From Pelagibius sp. (GTDB taxonomy: Bacteria > Pseudomonadota > Alphaproteobacteria > Kiloniellales > Kiloniellaceae): DNA of 64,000 nt. The notes beneath the pieces are model-generated. The model did not search any database, was not told where the DNA came from, and saw nothing but the letters and a program-made list of their open reading frames with translations. Position 1 is the stretch's first letter, and every line of letters starts with the position of its first letter. Of this stretch, positions 1 to 12,407 are shown in pieces. The position numbers and the translations under genes were made by a program. Location of the stretch: the NCBI GenBank assembly GCA_028280305.1, contig JANQMC010000050.1, positions 1 to 64,000 on the forward strand, read 5' to 3'.

Positions 1-147
1 GGACCCGGGCCCCACAGTTCGACATGGGAGACCTGCGGAGATGGGGCTGTCGCCCCATCGAATGCGCCGCTAGCATGATCTGCCGCGCTGGGTACGGTCT
101 CCTGCGATCCGGACCGGCTGATCAAACGAGGCAGCCCCGGACATTCG

Positions 148-1047
148 ATGCAGACGTCCAAAGACCTTCATATCCAGCCGCTGGTGAATGCGCCGCTGCA
201 GGGCATTGCCCTGATGGTTGCCGCCTTCACCGTTTTTGCGGGGCTGGATGCGACGGCGAAATATCTTGTGCAGTTTTATCCGACCGAACAGGTGGTCTGG
301 GCGCGCTACACCGGACACTGCGTTTTTGCCTTGATCCTCTTCTGGCCGCGCCACGGCTTCGCAATGCTGCGCACCAAGCGGCTCGGCACTCAGATTTTCC
401 GCTCCCTTCTGCTGTTCTTCGGGACCTGCAGCAACTTTGTCGCGCTGCAATACCTGCAGTTGGCGGAGACGTCGGCGATCTTCTTTTCGGTTCCCTTGCT
501 GGTCGCTCTCTTTTCCGTGCCTTTGCTGGGCGAGAAAATCGGCCCGCGGCGCTGGGCCGCGATCTTCATCGGCTTTGTCGGCGTCTTGATCGTGGTGCGC
601 CCGGATATCGGGCTCATTCACTGGGCCGCGGGGCTCGCGCTCTTTACCGCCATCGCCATCGCGCTCTACCAGATCACCACCCGCAAGCTGGCAGGCGTCG
701 ACTCGGTGATAACGACACAGTTCTACACGGCCCTGGTGGGCACGCTGCTGGTGACCCCCGTCATGCCGTTTGTCTGGCAGGCGCCGGACCTGACCGGCTG
801 GCTGCTCATGGCCCTCATCGGCGCCCTCGGCGGGTTCGGTCACTGGATGCTGATCATCGCGCACCGCATGGCACCGGCACCGATCCTGGCGCCCTTCAAC
901 TACACCCAGATCGTGCCCATGATCCTGCTCGGCTTTCTGGTGTTCGGCGACCTGCCCGATTCCTGGACCCTGAGCGGCGCGGCGGTTGTTTTGGGCAGCG
1001 GCCTCTACCTGCTGTACCGCGAACGCCGGGTGAAAGGCTCTACCTGA
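148..1047 (+). CDS. DMT-superfamily (EamA) transporter
   Basis: A 299-residue inner-membrane protein made almost wholly of hydrophobic segments, about ten by eye, in two tandem EamA halves (roughly residues 15-145 and 155-290). A charged GEKIGPRRW turn near residue 130 and a YRERR end are typical of this drug/metabolite transporter superfamily, which usually exports amino acids, nucleotides or metabolites. The substrate cannot be read from the sequence. The start is the ATG that gives a short polar N-terminus ahead of the first membrane helix. The next gene is convergent and ends about 10 bp away. Confidence 0.85.
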   Translation: MQTSKDLHIQPLVNAPLQGIALMVAAFTVFAGLDATAKYLVQFYPTEQVVWARYTGHCVFALILFWPRHGFAMLRTKRLGTQIFRSLLLFFGTCSNFVALQYLQLAETSAIFFSVPLLVALFSVPLLGEKIGPRRWAAIFIGFVGVLIVVRPDIGLIHWAAGLALFTAIAIALYQITTRKLAGVDSVITTQFYTALVGTLLVTPVMPFVWQAPDLTGWLLMALIGALGGFGHWMLIIAHRMAPAPILAPFNYTQIVPMILLGFLVFGDLPDSWTLSGAAVVLGSGLYLLYRERRVKGST

Positions 1048-1057
1048 ACCTCTTCTT

Positions 1058-1723
1058 TCAGGAGCGCTCGGTCGCCAGACGCAGGCCTGCCCCAACGAAA
1101 AGCGCGCCCGTTATCCGCTCGACCCAGCGCCGCGCCCGCCCGTAGGCCGCCGCGACCCGGGGCCGTGCAAAGATCAGCGCCGCCAGGGCGTACCAGGCTA
1201 CGGCGATGGCGACCACCAGCAGACAGACGGCGAGCTGAAAGACCAGCGGACTGCCGGCGGGGATCGAGACCGCGAAAAGTGAGGCGAAAAAAGCCGCAGC
1301 CTTGGGATTTGCCAGATCGGTCGCCAAACCGAAAACAAAGGCGCGGCGCAACCCGCCGCCCTTGGGCGCTGTCAATTGGCTTGGCGCCGCCGCCGTGCGG
1401 CGCTGGAACAGCAGTTTCAGACCCACAACGATGAGATAAGCCGCACCGACCAGCTTCACCAGGGTGTAGGCCCAGGTGAAGGTCTCAAAGAGCACCGCCA
1501 GACCAGCAAGGCTGAGCCCGGCCCAGATTGCCGTGCCGAAGCCGATGCCGGCGGCAGTCGTCACCCCGGCCCGCGCGCCGCCCTGGGCTGTGGCGTGGAG
1601 GGTCGCCAGCAGGTTCGGTCCGGGGCTGAGGACCGTGACAGCCCAGATACCGGCAATAAAGGCCGCCGCGTAAAGGTTTTCGACCGAACCGAAAGAACTG
1701 CTGAAAAAAGAGATGCCAGACAA
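1058..1723 (-). CDS. LysE/RhtB-family amino-acid exporter
   Basis: About 221 residues with six hydrophobic segments and the LysE-family signature LSPGPNLLA near the N-terminus, followed by a Gly-rich stretch (GGARAGVTTAAGIGFG). The family exports amino acids such as lysine, homoserine or threonine. The frame stays open to an ATG at 1801, but that would overlap the divergent methyltransferase start and adds a non-family extension. A TTG at 1723 preceded by GGAGGG at 7 bp gives the usual family length and is preferred. The gene is convergent with the DMT transporter and divergent from the homocysteine methyltransferase gene. Confidence 0.8.
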   Translation of the reverse strand: MSGISFFSSSFGSVENLYAAAFIAGIWAVTVLSPGPNLLATLHATAQGGARAGVTTAAGIGFGTAIWAGLSLAGLAVLFETFTWAYTLVKLVGAAYLIVVGLKLLFQRRTAAAPSQLTAPKGGGLRRAFVFGLATDLANPKAAAFFASLFAVSIPAGSPLVFQLAVCLLVVAIAVAWYALAALIFARPRVAAAYGRARRWVERITGALFVGAGLRLATERS

Positions 1724-1799
1724 GGGCGCGCCCTCCAAGATGGTGACGGCATCAGAATAGATGAGCCCGCCCGGATCTGGGAGTCCCCGAACAAAGACC

Positions 1800-5285
<3,486 letters not shown>

Positions 5286-5381
5286 AGGGGTTCTTCCTCC
5301 AGATTCGTCTTTCGGCGCAAGGCTATCAGGCCCCATGCCGTGCTGCACCGCCTTTGCGGCGGGCTCTTCCTGCTGCTCAGA

Positions 5382-5891
5382 CTACGCCAAGTCCTTCGGA
5401 CGGACAAAGTCCTTCAGATCAGCTGGTGTGCCCCCCAGACCACTCCAGGAAGAGACCTTGAAGTGCGCCAGGGCGGCCGTCGGAAACTTTTCGGCCATCT
5501 TCCGGGCGGCCGGCGGCGGCGTCCCGCCCAACAGTTGGAAGGCCAAATGCTCCATGCCCGGATTGTGGGCGACGACCATGATGCTGCCCGTCGCGGCAGG
5601 CTGACGGTGCAACAGGGAAAGCATGCGGCTTGGCGGGGCCAGATAGAGTGATCTCAGAAAACGGACCTGCGGCCCGACCGGCAGTTCCGGCAGCACCAGA
5701 TCCAGGGTCTGGCGTGCCCGCAGCGCGCTGGAACAGAGCACGAGATCCGGCCGCCACTTCTTTTCTGCAATGAAGCGTCCGAGCAAAGGCGCCGCCCGCC
5801 GCCCCCGCTGCGCCAGCGGACGGTCGAAATCCGCCAAGGCCGGGTCCGACCAGTCCGACTTGGCATGGCGCAGCAACAGAAGATGCGGCAT
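5382..5891 (-). CDS. SixA-like phosphohistidine phosphatase (histidine phosphatase superfamily)
   Basis: A 169-residue branch-2-like histidine phosphatase. The phosphoacceptor motif LLRHAKS lies right at the start (about residues 5-11) and the second catalytic His is in VAHNPGMEHLA. SixA removes phosphate from phosphohistidine on phosphotransfer proteins, and relatives act on other small phospho-compounds. The ATG at 5891 puts RHAKS in its normal N-terminal place; a longer start at 5924 is unlikely. It is divergent from a CYTH-CHAD gene, a setting that suggests phosphate or polyphosphate metabolism. Confidence 0.85.
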   Translation of the reverse strand: MPHLLLLRHAKSDWSDPALADFDRPLAQRGRRAAPLLGRFIAEKKWRPDLVLCSSALRARQTLDLVLPELPVGPQVRFLRSLYLAPPSRMLSLLHRQPAATGSIMVVAHNPGMEHLAFQLLGGTPPPAARKMAEKFPTAALAHFKVSSWSGLGGTPADLKDFVRPKDLA

Positions 5892-6222
5892 GGAGCCCTT
5901 CACAGCTAAACAATACGTCAGCATTATTGAGATAAGACCTCAACCCCGTTCTTTTTGGGTTGCAGCCGCAAGCTGTTTCCCGCGATTGTATAGGTAGAAC
6001 AAGAACCAATCGAGCCTGACTTCGCCCTGGCGGTGAGGCAGAGCCGTTGGCACACAGGGACGCAGCCTGCCGGCATCAAGGCAGGCGAATGGTCGGAACC
6101 GACGCTGAAGCTGGGAGTGTCGAAATTGCCCGAGCACGCGAGAGCGTGCCGTCCTTGTTGTTTCCGGCCCAGCCCCCATCTCAGGAATCGCAGGCGCAAA
6201 CAGGGAGCGTTGAAGAAACCTG
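5892..6222. other. Divergent intergenic region with three hairpins
   Basis: This 331-bp gap between the SixA gene and the CYTH-CHAD gene has no convincing coding frame. It holds three compact inverted repeats in a row: a 7-bp stem at 6065-6071/6080-6086, GTCG-GAAC-CGAC at 6092-6103, and GCACGC-GAGA-GCGTGC with a GNRA-type loop at 6134-6149. The cluster could be a structured 5' leader of the plus-strand gene, which starts 74 bp later, or a small RNA. No T-run follows any of them, so they are not simple terminators. A weak promoter-like TGTATA lies near 5988-5993. Confidence 0.4.
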
Positions 6223-7812
6223 ATGGCACGGGATGTTTCAGCAGGAACCGAAGTCGAGCTTAAACTCGCGGCAGACCCGGAAACCTTAGAGCGACTGTGG
6301 CAGGCACCGCCGTTCCGCAGCGACGATGCTGCGACGCCAAAAATCAAACAGCTCGAAAACACCTACTACGACACGGCGGATCTGCGTTTGCGCAAGCGCG
6401 GGCTCGCTTTCCGCATTCGCCGCGACGGCACGCGCTTCATCCAAACCGTAAAGACCGGCGACGACACGGCAGCCGGTCTGTTCAGCCGCGGGGAGTGGGA
6501 GGGCGAGGTGCCCACAGCGGAACCGCAGCTCGACGTCATCGACGATCCGGAGATCCGCGCCGCCCTGGGATTGATCCTGCCAGGCGAACTGCGGCCGATC
6601 TTCACCACCCGGGTTCATCGTGAGGTCCTGAAGGTGAACGGCACCGACTCTCTGGGCCGCCTGAAAGTCATCGAAGCGGCCTTCGACCGCGGCGTGATCG
6701 AGGCTGCCGGCGCGGAGCAGCCGCTTTCAGAGATCGAACTGGAGTTGGTCGAAGGCACACCCCGGGCGCTTTTCGATCTGGCCCTGGCGCTTCAGGATAT
6801 CGCGCCGACACAGCTGGAAACCCGCAGCAAGTCGGCGCGCGGTTACGCCTTGGCGACGGGCCGGCGGCCTGCCTGGCACACGGCCAAGCCGCTGGACCTG
6901 AAGCCGCAAACCAAGACCGACAATGCCCTGGCGGCGATTTTGGAGACCTGCCTTCTGCACTGGACAGCCAACGAGGCGGCCGCTTTCGACGGCAGCGATC
7001 CGGAGGGCGTGCATCAGTTGCGCGTCGGCCTGCGCCGCTTCCGTTCCGCACTCTCGGTGTTTCGCGAACTGCTGCCGGAAGATCACTACACCTGGCTGAA
7101 CGGCGAGGCGCGCTGGGCCTTGGCAAGCCTGGGCCCCGCCCGTGACTGGGATGTTTTCCTGGCCGAGCTGCTGTCCCCTCTTGAGAAGGAGCGGCCCGAG
7201 GACGAAGACCTCGCAGTGCTGCGCAAGGCCGCCGAGCGGCGCCGTGACGAAGCTTATGACCAGGTTCGGGAGACCTTGAGCGACCCGCGCTATACACGCT
7301 TCCTGCTGCGCCTCGGCGGTTGGCTGGAGGACCGCTCCTGGCATTGCGCGGCGCTGACGCCGGCGCAAGCGGTCTGGCTCGATCAGCCGTTGATCACCCT
7401 GGCAAACAAGCTGCTCACCAAACGGCATCGAAAGACCCTGAAGCTGGGCCGAAACTTCGACAAGCTTTCCATAGAGAAGCGCCACGAGGTAAGGCTCGCG
7501 GTTAAGAAGATGCGCTACACGACTGAGTTCTTCCGCTCACTCTACGCGGCCAAGACGGAGAAGCCGTACCTGAAAGCCATGCGCGGTCTGCAGGAGAGCC
7601 TGGGTCACCTGAACGATGTCGCCGTCGCCGAGACCCTGCTCGCCGAGCTGACGGGCCCCGGCGCCGGGCGCCGTCCGGCCGGCCTGCAGCAGGCCGCCGG
7701 CAAGGTGATCGGATGGTATGCCTATGGCGTCCTTAGTTTCGAGCCGGAGATGCGGCAGAACTGGAAAGCCTTCGCCAAAACCGACCCATTCTGGACCAAG
7801 AAGCTCAAATGA
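6223..7812 (+). CDS. CYTH-CHAD protein, putative inorganic triphosphatase
   Basis: A 529-residue two-domain protein. Residues about 8-200 form a CYTH tunnel with the start motif EVELKL and the alternating charged strands RKRGLAFRIRR, QTVKTG and EIELELVEG, as in triphosphate-tunnel metalloenzymes that hydrolyse inorganic triphosphate. Residues about 235-510 form a helical CHAD domain with the conserved HQLRVGLRRFRSAL and RHEVRLAVKKMRY basic helices, known to bind polyphosphate. The fusion is the same architecture as E. coli YgiF. It is a cytosolic protein by the lack of signal or membrane segments. The SixA neighbour supports a phosphate-linked role. Confidence 0.88.
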   Translation: MARDVSAGTEVELKLAADPETLERLWQAPPFRSDDAATPKIKQLENTYYDTADLRLRKRGLAFRIRRDGTRFIQTVKTGDDTAAGLFSRGEWEGEVPTAEPQLDVIDDPEIRAALGLILPGELRPIFTTRVHREVLKVNGTDSLGRLKVIEAAFDRGVIEAAGAEQPLSEIELELVEGTPRALFDLALALQDIAPTQLETRSKSARGYALATGRRPAWHTAKPLDLKPQTKTDNALAAILETCLLHWTANEAAAFDGSDPEGVHQLRVGLRRFRSALSVFRELLPEDHYTWLNGEARWALASLGPARDWDVFLAELLSPLEKERPEDEDLAVLRKAAERRRDEAYDQVRETLSDPRYTRFLLRLGGWLEDRSWHCAALTPAQAVWLDQPLITLANKLLTKRHRKTLKLGRNFDKLSIEKRHEVRLAVKKMRYTTEFFRSLYAAKTEKPYLKAMRGLQESLGHLNDVAVAETLLAELTGPGAGRRPAGLQQAAGKVIGWYAYGVLSFEPEMRQNWKAFAKTDPFWTKKLK

Positions 7813-7885
7813 GGCCGTCTTTCGGCGACCTGATCAGAGCCAGGCAAAATAGCCCAAGGCCCACCCTCTCCTTCGGATCTGAGAT

Positions 7886-8542
7886 ATGATCACCATCCTC
7901 GTCGCAAACCCCAAGGGCGGCTGCGGTAAGACCACGGTCGCCACCCATCTGGCCGCGGCCTTCGCCAATTCCGGGCTGCGGACCGCACTGGCCGACGTGG
8001 ACAAACAGGGCAGTTCTCTGGGCTGGGCCAAAGCGCGGCCGGAAGGAGCCGCAGCGATCAAGGCGATCGACTGGCACAACGGTGCCGAGAAGATGCCGAA
8101 GAACGTGGACCGGCTCGTCATCGACCTGCCGGCGGCCATGAAGATGGGCAAGATCGACGATATGCTGCGTCTGGCGGATGTCATTGTCGTACCGGTACTG
8201 CCGTCCGGCTTCGACGTGGCGGCGACCGGCGATTTTCTGAAGAAGCTCGAAAGCCTGAAGCCGATCCGCAAGAGCAAGGCCGCGGTCGCCGTGGTGCGTA
8301 ACCGGGTACAGCTCGGCACCCGCTCCGCGGCGCAGCTCGACAGCTTCATGGTCGGTGTCGGCTTCAAGGGTGTCGGCCGCCTGCGCCACCGCACGATCTA
8401 CACCGAAGTCGCCGGCCAGGGCCTCAGCATCTTCGATCTGCCCGGCAAGCAGTATGACGAGCTGCGCGACGACTGGGCACCGCTGCTGCGCTACATCGAG
8501 AACAGCGACCCCGAGATCAGTGTACTCGCGGCCAGCCGATAA
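7886..8542 (+). CDS. ParA/MinD-family ATPase, orphan
   Basis: A 218-residue P-loop ATPase with the deviant Walker A KGGCGKTT near residue 11, Walker A' ADVDKQGSS near residue 38, and Walker B VIDLPA near residue 85. The short length, without a long N-terminal DNA-binding part, fits the small ParA/ParF group. No parB-like partner is adjacent, so this is an orphan whose cargo could be a plasmid remnant, a cytoplasmic cluster or polyphosphate granules; the last is only a guess from the CHAD neighbour 73 bp upstream. It converges on the dgoA gene with a 15-bp gap. Confidence 0.8.
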   Translation: MITILVANPKGGCGKTTVATHLAAAFANSGLRTALADVDKQGSSLGWAKARPEGAAAIKAIDWHNGAEKMPKNVDRLVIDLPAAMKMGKIDDMLRLADVIVVPVLPSGFDVAATGDFLKKLESLKPIRKSKAAVAVVRNRVQLGTRSAAQLDSFMVGVGFKGVGRLRHRTIYTEVAGQGLSIFDLPGKQYDELRDDWAPLLRYIENSDPEISVLAASR

Positions 8543-8557
8543 GGCCCTGCCGCTCGG

Positions 8558-9196
8558 TCAGGCAGCAACTCTCCGCGCTTTTTCGATGGCCGCCCTGAAG
8601 CCGGCAACCCGCCCGGCCACCGTCGGCGCATCGTCGCCGGGCTTGTAGAGGCTGCCGCCCAGGCCGAAGCCCCGCGCACCGGCGGCCCAGTACCCCTCGA
8701 TCTTTTCCGGCGTGATGGAGCCCACGGCCAAGACCGGCAGATCGGGAGGAAACACCGCACGCATGGCTTTGACCACCGGCGGCGGGTTGGCTTCGGCGGG
8801 AAAGAGTTTCACCGCGTCGGCACCGGCTGCAACCATGGCAAGTCCTTCGGTGGGCGTTGCGAAACCGGGCATCGCATAGAGGTTCAGGGCCTTGGCCCTC
8901 TTCACCACTGCCTCACCCGCGTTGGGAGTAACGATCAGCCGTCCGCCCGCCTCTGCCACGCGATCCACATCGGCCGGATCAAGCACCGTCCCGGCGCCGA
9001 CCAGCGCGTCCTCGCCACAGGCCTTTGCCAAGACTGCAATGCTATCGAAGGGACGCGGCGAGTTCAGCGGCACCTCGATCATGCCGAGCCCCTCTGCGAC
9101 CAATGCCTCACCGATGGCAACCACTTCTTCGGGCCTGACGCCGCGCAGGATCGCCACCAGCGGCATCGTCTCCATCCAGTCACTCAGATCCTTCAT
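8558..9196 (-). CDS. dgoA: 2-dehydro-3-deoxy-6-phosphogalactonate aldolase
   Basis: A 212-residue class I aldolase of the KDPG/KDPGal family, which splits 2-keto-3-deoxy-6-phosphogalactonate into pyruvate and glyceraldehyde 3-phosphate. Visible motifs are AILRG near residue 15, the general-base Glu in MIEVPLNSP, VGAGTVL, TPN and the Schiff-base Lys in DAVKLFPAE. The IEVPLNSP version and the adjacent kinase favour the galactonate (DgoA) over the gluconate (Eda) enzyme. It lies 9 bp downstream of the kinase gene on the same strand, so the two are probably co-transcribed. Confidence 0.88.
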   Translation of the reverse strand: MKDLSDWMETMPLVAILRGVRPEEVVAIGEALVAEGLGMIEVPLNSPRPFDSIAVLAKACGEDALVGAGTVLDPADVDRVAEAGGRLIVTPNAGEAVVKRAKALNLYAMPGFATPTEGLAMVAAGADAVKLFPAEANPPPVVKAMRAVFPPDLPVLAVGSITPEKIEGYWAAGARGFGLGGSLYKPGDDAPTVAGRVAGFRAAIEKARRVAA

Positions 9197-9205
9197 CGCC
9201 TCGTC

Positions 9206-10150
9206 CTATGCCGCCTTGCCGGGGAGCCTTTGCGCAAGCTGGAACAGGCCCTGCGCGACGGCATCGGCGCCGATCAGTTTCGCATCGCAGCCCAGGCTGC
9301 TTAATGCAGTCTCGTAGAGCTTTGCCAGCTTGGGCGCACCAAGCAGTATCACATCCCCGGCGCCATCATGCGCCCGAAGAGCGGCAGCCACTTCGTGCCC
9401 GATCAACAGGCCGGACAGATAGGCACGGGCGGCGCTTTCGGGCATCTCGGCGCTCAAGACCCGGCTGCGCACGGAAAACAGGAGGCGCAGCAGGGCTGTG
9501 TCGGCGGCGCCCTGCCCCACACCTTGAAGAAACCAGTCGTCAGGACCGACCGTATCGTCGGTCATCAGACGGCCGAGGATCGAGTGCGCCTGAAGCACAT
9601 CGTAGACCTCGCCGGTCATGTAGGTGGCAAAGCCGGTAATGGCGCCTGCCTCCAGCGTCACCCACTTGCTGTGGGTGCCCGGCAGACAGACCAGGCCGCT
9701 GCCTTCGGGCAGTTCGGCCAGGGCCCCGAAAACCTGCACTTCCTCGCCGCGCATAACGTCAGGCAGCCCGGCGATGCTGCGGTCGCTCAGCCCCGGCGCA
9801 ATCCAGACCTCGGCTTCGGGCCAGTCAAGCCGTTCAAGTTTGGCTGCAAGCCCCGCCAGATCGCAGGGACAGGGGCAATAGGGCACTTCCATCCAGCCCT
9901 GCCGGCTGCCGATCATGCCGCTCATGATCACCAGGGCGCCGGAACGCGCCTGCAGCCAATCGCCGATCTCCGCGGACAGCGCCTCGGCATAGTCGCCCGC
10001 TTCCAACCGCAGGATACCGCGCGGCGACTCGCGCCGCTCCTCGACCTCTCCCTCCGGGCCGAGGGCGTAGGCCCGAAACGAGGACGTTCCCCAGTCGACC
10101 GCAATGACGTCGGCTGCAATGACAGGGCGCGATCCTGCGGCAGTGGTCAC
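9206..10150 (-). CDS. dgoK: 2-dehydro-3-deoxygalactonokinase
   Basis: A 314-residue sugar-acid kinase of the DgoK family. The ATPase-fold phosphate loop DWGTSSFRAYAL is near residue 18, and MSGMIGSRQGW and LPGTHSKWV are characteristic of DgoK. It phosphorylates 2-keto-3-deoxygalactonate at C6 for the aldolase encoded next. The start overlaps the end of the upstream denD-like gene by 4 bp, which points to translational coupling within a denD-dgoK-dgoA operon. Confidence 0.88.
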   Translation of the reverse strand: MTTAAGSRPVIAADVIAVDWGTSSFRAYALGPEGEVEERRESPRGILRLEAGDYAEALSAEIGDWLQARSGALVIMSGMIGSRQGWMEVPYCPCPCDLAGLAAKLERLDWPEAEVWIAPGLSDRSIAGLPDVMRGEEVQVFGALAELPEGSGLVCLPGTHSKWVTLEAGAITGFATYMTGEVYDVLQAHSILGRLMTDDTVGPDDWFLQGVGQGAADTALLRLLFSVRSRVLSAEMPESAARAYLSGLLIGHEVAAALRAHDGAGDVILLGAPKLAKLYETALSSLGCDAKLIGADAVAQGLFQLAQRLPGKAA

Positions 10151-11127
10151 AGATAATCCTCGATATAGTTCTCGACGATCACATCCAGGCTGGCGTCCCT
10201 GGGCAGGCCCAGGGCCGTCGCCCGCTCGTAGGACGCGTCCTGCGGCCAGGTGGCGCAGATCGCTTCGATAAAGGGGTCCGGCTCGAAAACGATATCACCC
10301 AGATGGCGATTGCCGGCGACGCGCCGCAGCGCGGCGACCATCTCCTCCACGCTGACCGTGAAACTCGGCAGGCTGACCGCGCGGTCGTCTCCCAGGGAGT
10401 CGCCTTCGGCTTCGTGGAGCGCTATGAACCCGCCGACGATCGAGCGATAGCCCAGCACCGGCATCACCGTTTCCGGCGCCACCGGAATGCGGCAGACCTC
10501 GCCGTTTAGCGGTTCGCGGAATAGACCGGAGACGAAACTGGAGGCCGCCTGATTCGGCTTGCCGGGGCGCACGATAACGGTCGGCAGGCGGGCGGAGCGG
10601 CCATCGAAGAAGCCCTTGCGCGTGTAGTCGTTGACCATCAGTTCACAGATCGTCTTGGTCATACCGTAGGTTGTCTGGGGTGTCTGCTTTACGTGATCGC
10701 CGACAACCGCTGGCATCCCGGCGCCGCCGAAAACCGCAATCGAACTGGCGAAAACGACCCGCGGTAGGCTGTCCCGGGCCCGGCAAGCCTCAAAGACGTT
10801 CAGTCCGCCGTGCAGGTTCACCCTCATCGCAAGGTCGAAATCCAACTCTCCGCCCCCGCTCACCACCGAGGCCAAGTGGAAAACCGAGATATCGTCGCGG
10901 TCGATGAGCGCCGCGACGGTCTGCGCGTCGGCAATATCGCCGCTTTGGAAAACCACCCTTTCGTCGGCCCAGGATGGGCGCTCGGCGGGTTCATTGACAT
11001 CAAACAGCAACAGGGAGTCGATGGGTTCCTGGGATCCGCCGGGGGCCGTCAGTTGGCCGCGTTGCATGAGCGCCTCGGCAAGGCGCAGACCGACAAAACC
11101 GGCCCCTCCTGTTATAACAACCTTCAC
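10147..11127 (-). CDS. denD: D-erythronate dehydrogenase-like NAD-dependent epimerase/dehydratase
   Basis: A 326-residue extended SDR with the NAD loop TGGAGFVG at residue 6 and the catalytic Tyr-Lys in TTYGMTKT. The length, the SIAVFGG and RPGKPNQAASSF segments and the DGxxR region resemble DenD, which oxidises D-erythronate to 2-oxo-tetronate. The start is a GTG at 11127 with AAAGGGAG just upstream; the longer open frame to 11298 is low-complexity and unlikely. It overlaps dgoK by 4 bp. The substrate is inferred; a related four- or six-carbon sugar acid is possible because no otnK/otnC partner is visible here. Confidence 0.75.
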   Translation of the reverse strand: MKVVITGGAGFVGLRLAEALMQRGQLTAPGGSQEPIDSLLLFDVNEPAERPSWADERVVFQSGDIADAQTVAALIDRDDISVFHLASVVSGGGELDFDLAMRVNLHGGLNVFEACRARDSLPRVVFASSIAVFGGAGMPAVVGDHVKQTPQTTYGMTKTICELMVNDYTRKGFFDGRSARLPTVIVRPGKPNQAASSFVSGLFREPLNGEVCRIPVAPETVMPVLGYRSIVGGFIALHEAEGDSLGDDRAVSLPSFTVSVEEMVAALRRVAGNRHLGDIVFEPDPFIEAICATWPQDASYERATALGLPRDASLDVIVENYIEDYL

Positions 11128-11437
11128 ACCGCTCCCTTTCTCTTGTTTGTTTGGCTCTCTTGCTTGTTTGGCGATTGGCATCCGGCGGATTCCACCGGCG
11201 CGCCGATAGTGGCCTTCGCATCGCCCTCGCGCAACGAACGAACAAAAACCCGCTCTCAAACCCCGCTCCCAAACCCGGGCCACCCAAAAGACTTCCATGA
11301 GCCAGCTTGGCGCTGCGCAGAAGGTTTGCTATTGATCATACAGGCCCTGTCCGGCAATCGGCAGCGGCACAATATGACAGACCCGCCAGAGCGCGAAGCC
11401 TTCACGCCCCACGGCGCCCAGAAATACGGAGAAAGCA

Positions 11438-12376
11438 GTGAAGCCGGAGCTTGTTTTGGTCGGCCCGATGATGCCGCATGTCATGGAAGCATTGGACGAG
11501 GACTTCATTGTCCACCGCCTCTGGGAGGCGTCGGACCGCGATGCCCTGCTGGCGAAAGCCGCACCGCGCGCCCGCGCCATCGGCACCAACGGGCATCTGG
11601 GTGCCTCCGCTGCGCTGATCGATGCGTTGCCGAAGCTTGAGATTATCGGTTGCTACGGCGTTGGAACCGATTCCATAGATCTGGATCATGCTGCAGCGCG
11701 CAATGTCATCGTCACCAATACTCCGGACGTGCTGAACGATGACGTGGCCAATATGGCGATCGCCCTTCTGCTCGCGACCTCGCGGCGGATCTGCGAAGGC
11801 GACCGCTATGTCCGCTCCGGCAAGTGGCTGAAGAGCAATATGGCGCTGACCCGCAGTATCCGGAACAGAAAGATGGGAATCCTGGGGCTTGGCCGTATCG
11901 GCAAGAGCATTGCCGAGAAGGCAGCGGTCTTCGGTATGGAGATCAGCTATCACGGCCGACGCAAGCAGGACGACGTGCCCTACCGTTTCTTCGACAACCT
12001 TGTCGAGATGGCGCAGGACAGCGATTATCTGGTGGCGATCTGCCCCGGCGGAGAGGCCACCAACAAAATCGTCAATCGAGCCGTCATGGAGGCCCTGGGA
12101 CCGGAAGGGACACTGATCAACGTTGCCCGCGGCAGCGTCGTCGACGAACCCGAACTGGTTTCGGCCTTGCAGGATGGCCGCCTCGGCGCCGCAGGCCTCG
12201 ACGTTTTTGAGGAAGAACCCAAGGTGCCGGAAGCGCTCCTCGCCATGGACCAGGTCGTTCTGCAACCCCATGCGGCCAGTGCAACGGTCGAAACCCGACA
12301 CGCCATGGGCGATTTGGTGGTAAAGAATTTACGGGCGCATTTCGCCGGCCAAGCGGTTCTGACGCCGGTTCGATAA
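11438..12376 (+). CDS. D-isomer-specific 2-hydroxyacid dehydrogenase
   Basis: A 312-residue NAD(P)-dependent dehydrogenase with the Rossmann motif GLGRIGKSIAEKA, the substrate-binding GCYGVGTDSIDL and the active-site Arg-Glu-His set (VARGSVVDE, DVFEEEP, QPHAAS). The family reduces glyoxylate or hydroxypyruvate, or oxidises 2-hydroxy acids. The position, divergent from denD and ahead of an FAH-family hydrolase, suggests handling of a C2-C4 fragment from sugar-acid breakdown. It is followed after 31 bp by the hydrolase gene, with GGGAGAAAG as the next ribosome site. Confidence 0.85.
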   Translation: MKPELVLVGPMMPHVMEALDEDFIVHRLWEASDRDALLAKAAPRARAIGTNGHLGASAALIDALPKLEIIGCYGVGTDSIDLDHAAARNVIVTNTPDVLNDDVANMAIALLLATSRRICEGDRYVRSGKWLKSNMALTRSIRNRKMGILGLGRIGKSIAEKAAVFGMEISYHGRRKQDDVPYRFFDNLVEMAQDSDYLVAICPGGEATNKIVNRAVMEALGPEGTLINVARGSVVDEPELVSALQDGRLGAAGLDVFEEEPKVPEALLAMDQVVLQPHAASATVETRHAMGDLVVKNLRAHFAGQAVLTPVR

Positions 12377-12407
12377 GACGGCGAAAGCCAAGTTTAGGGA
12401 GAAAGTT

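Noticed and set aside
24-1145. Long open frame overlapping the DMT transporter gene in another frame
   Set aside because: It is rich in Arg, Pro and Ala with no domain pattern, a shadow produced by GC-rich codons of the real gene.
6020-6170. 6S RNA or SRP RNA in the SixA/CYTH-CHAD gap
   Set aside because: A CAGCCTGC...GGCATC likeness to 6S RNA was seen, but the long closing stem and central bubble could not be drawn, and the SRP core motif is absent.
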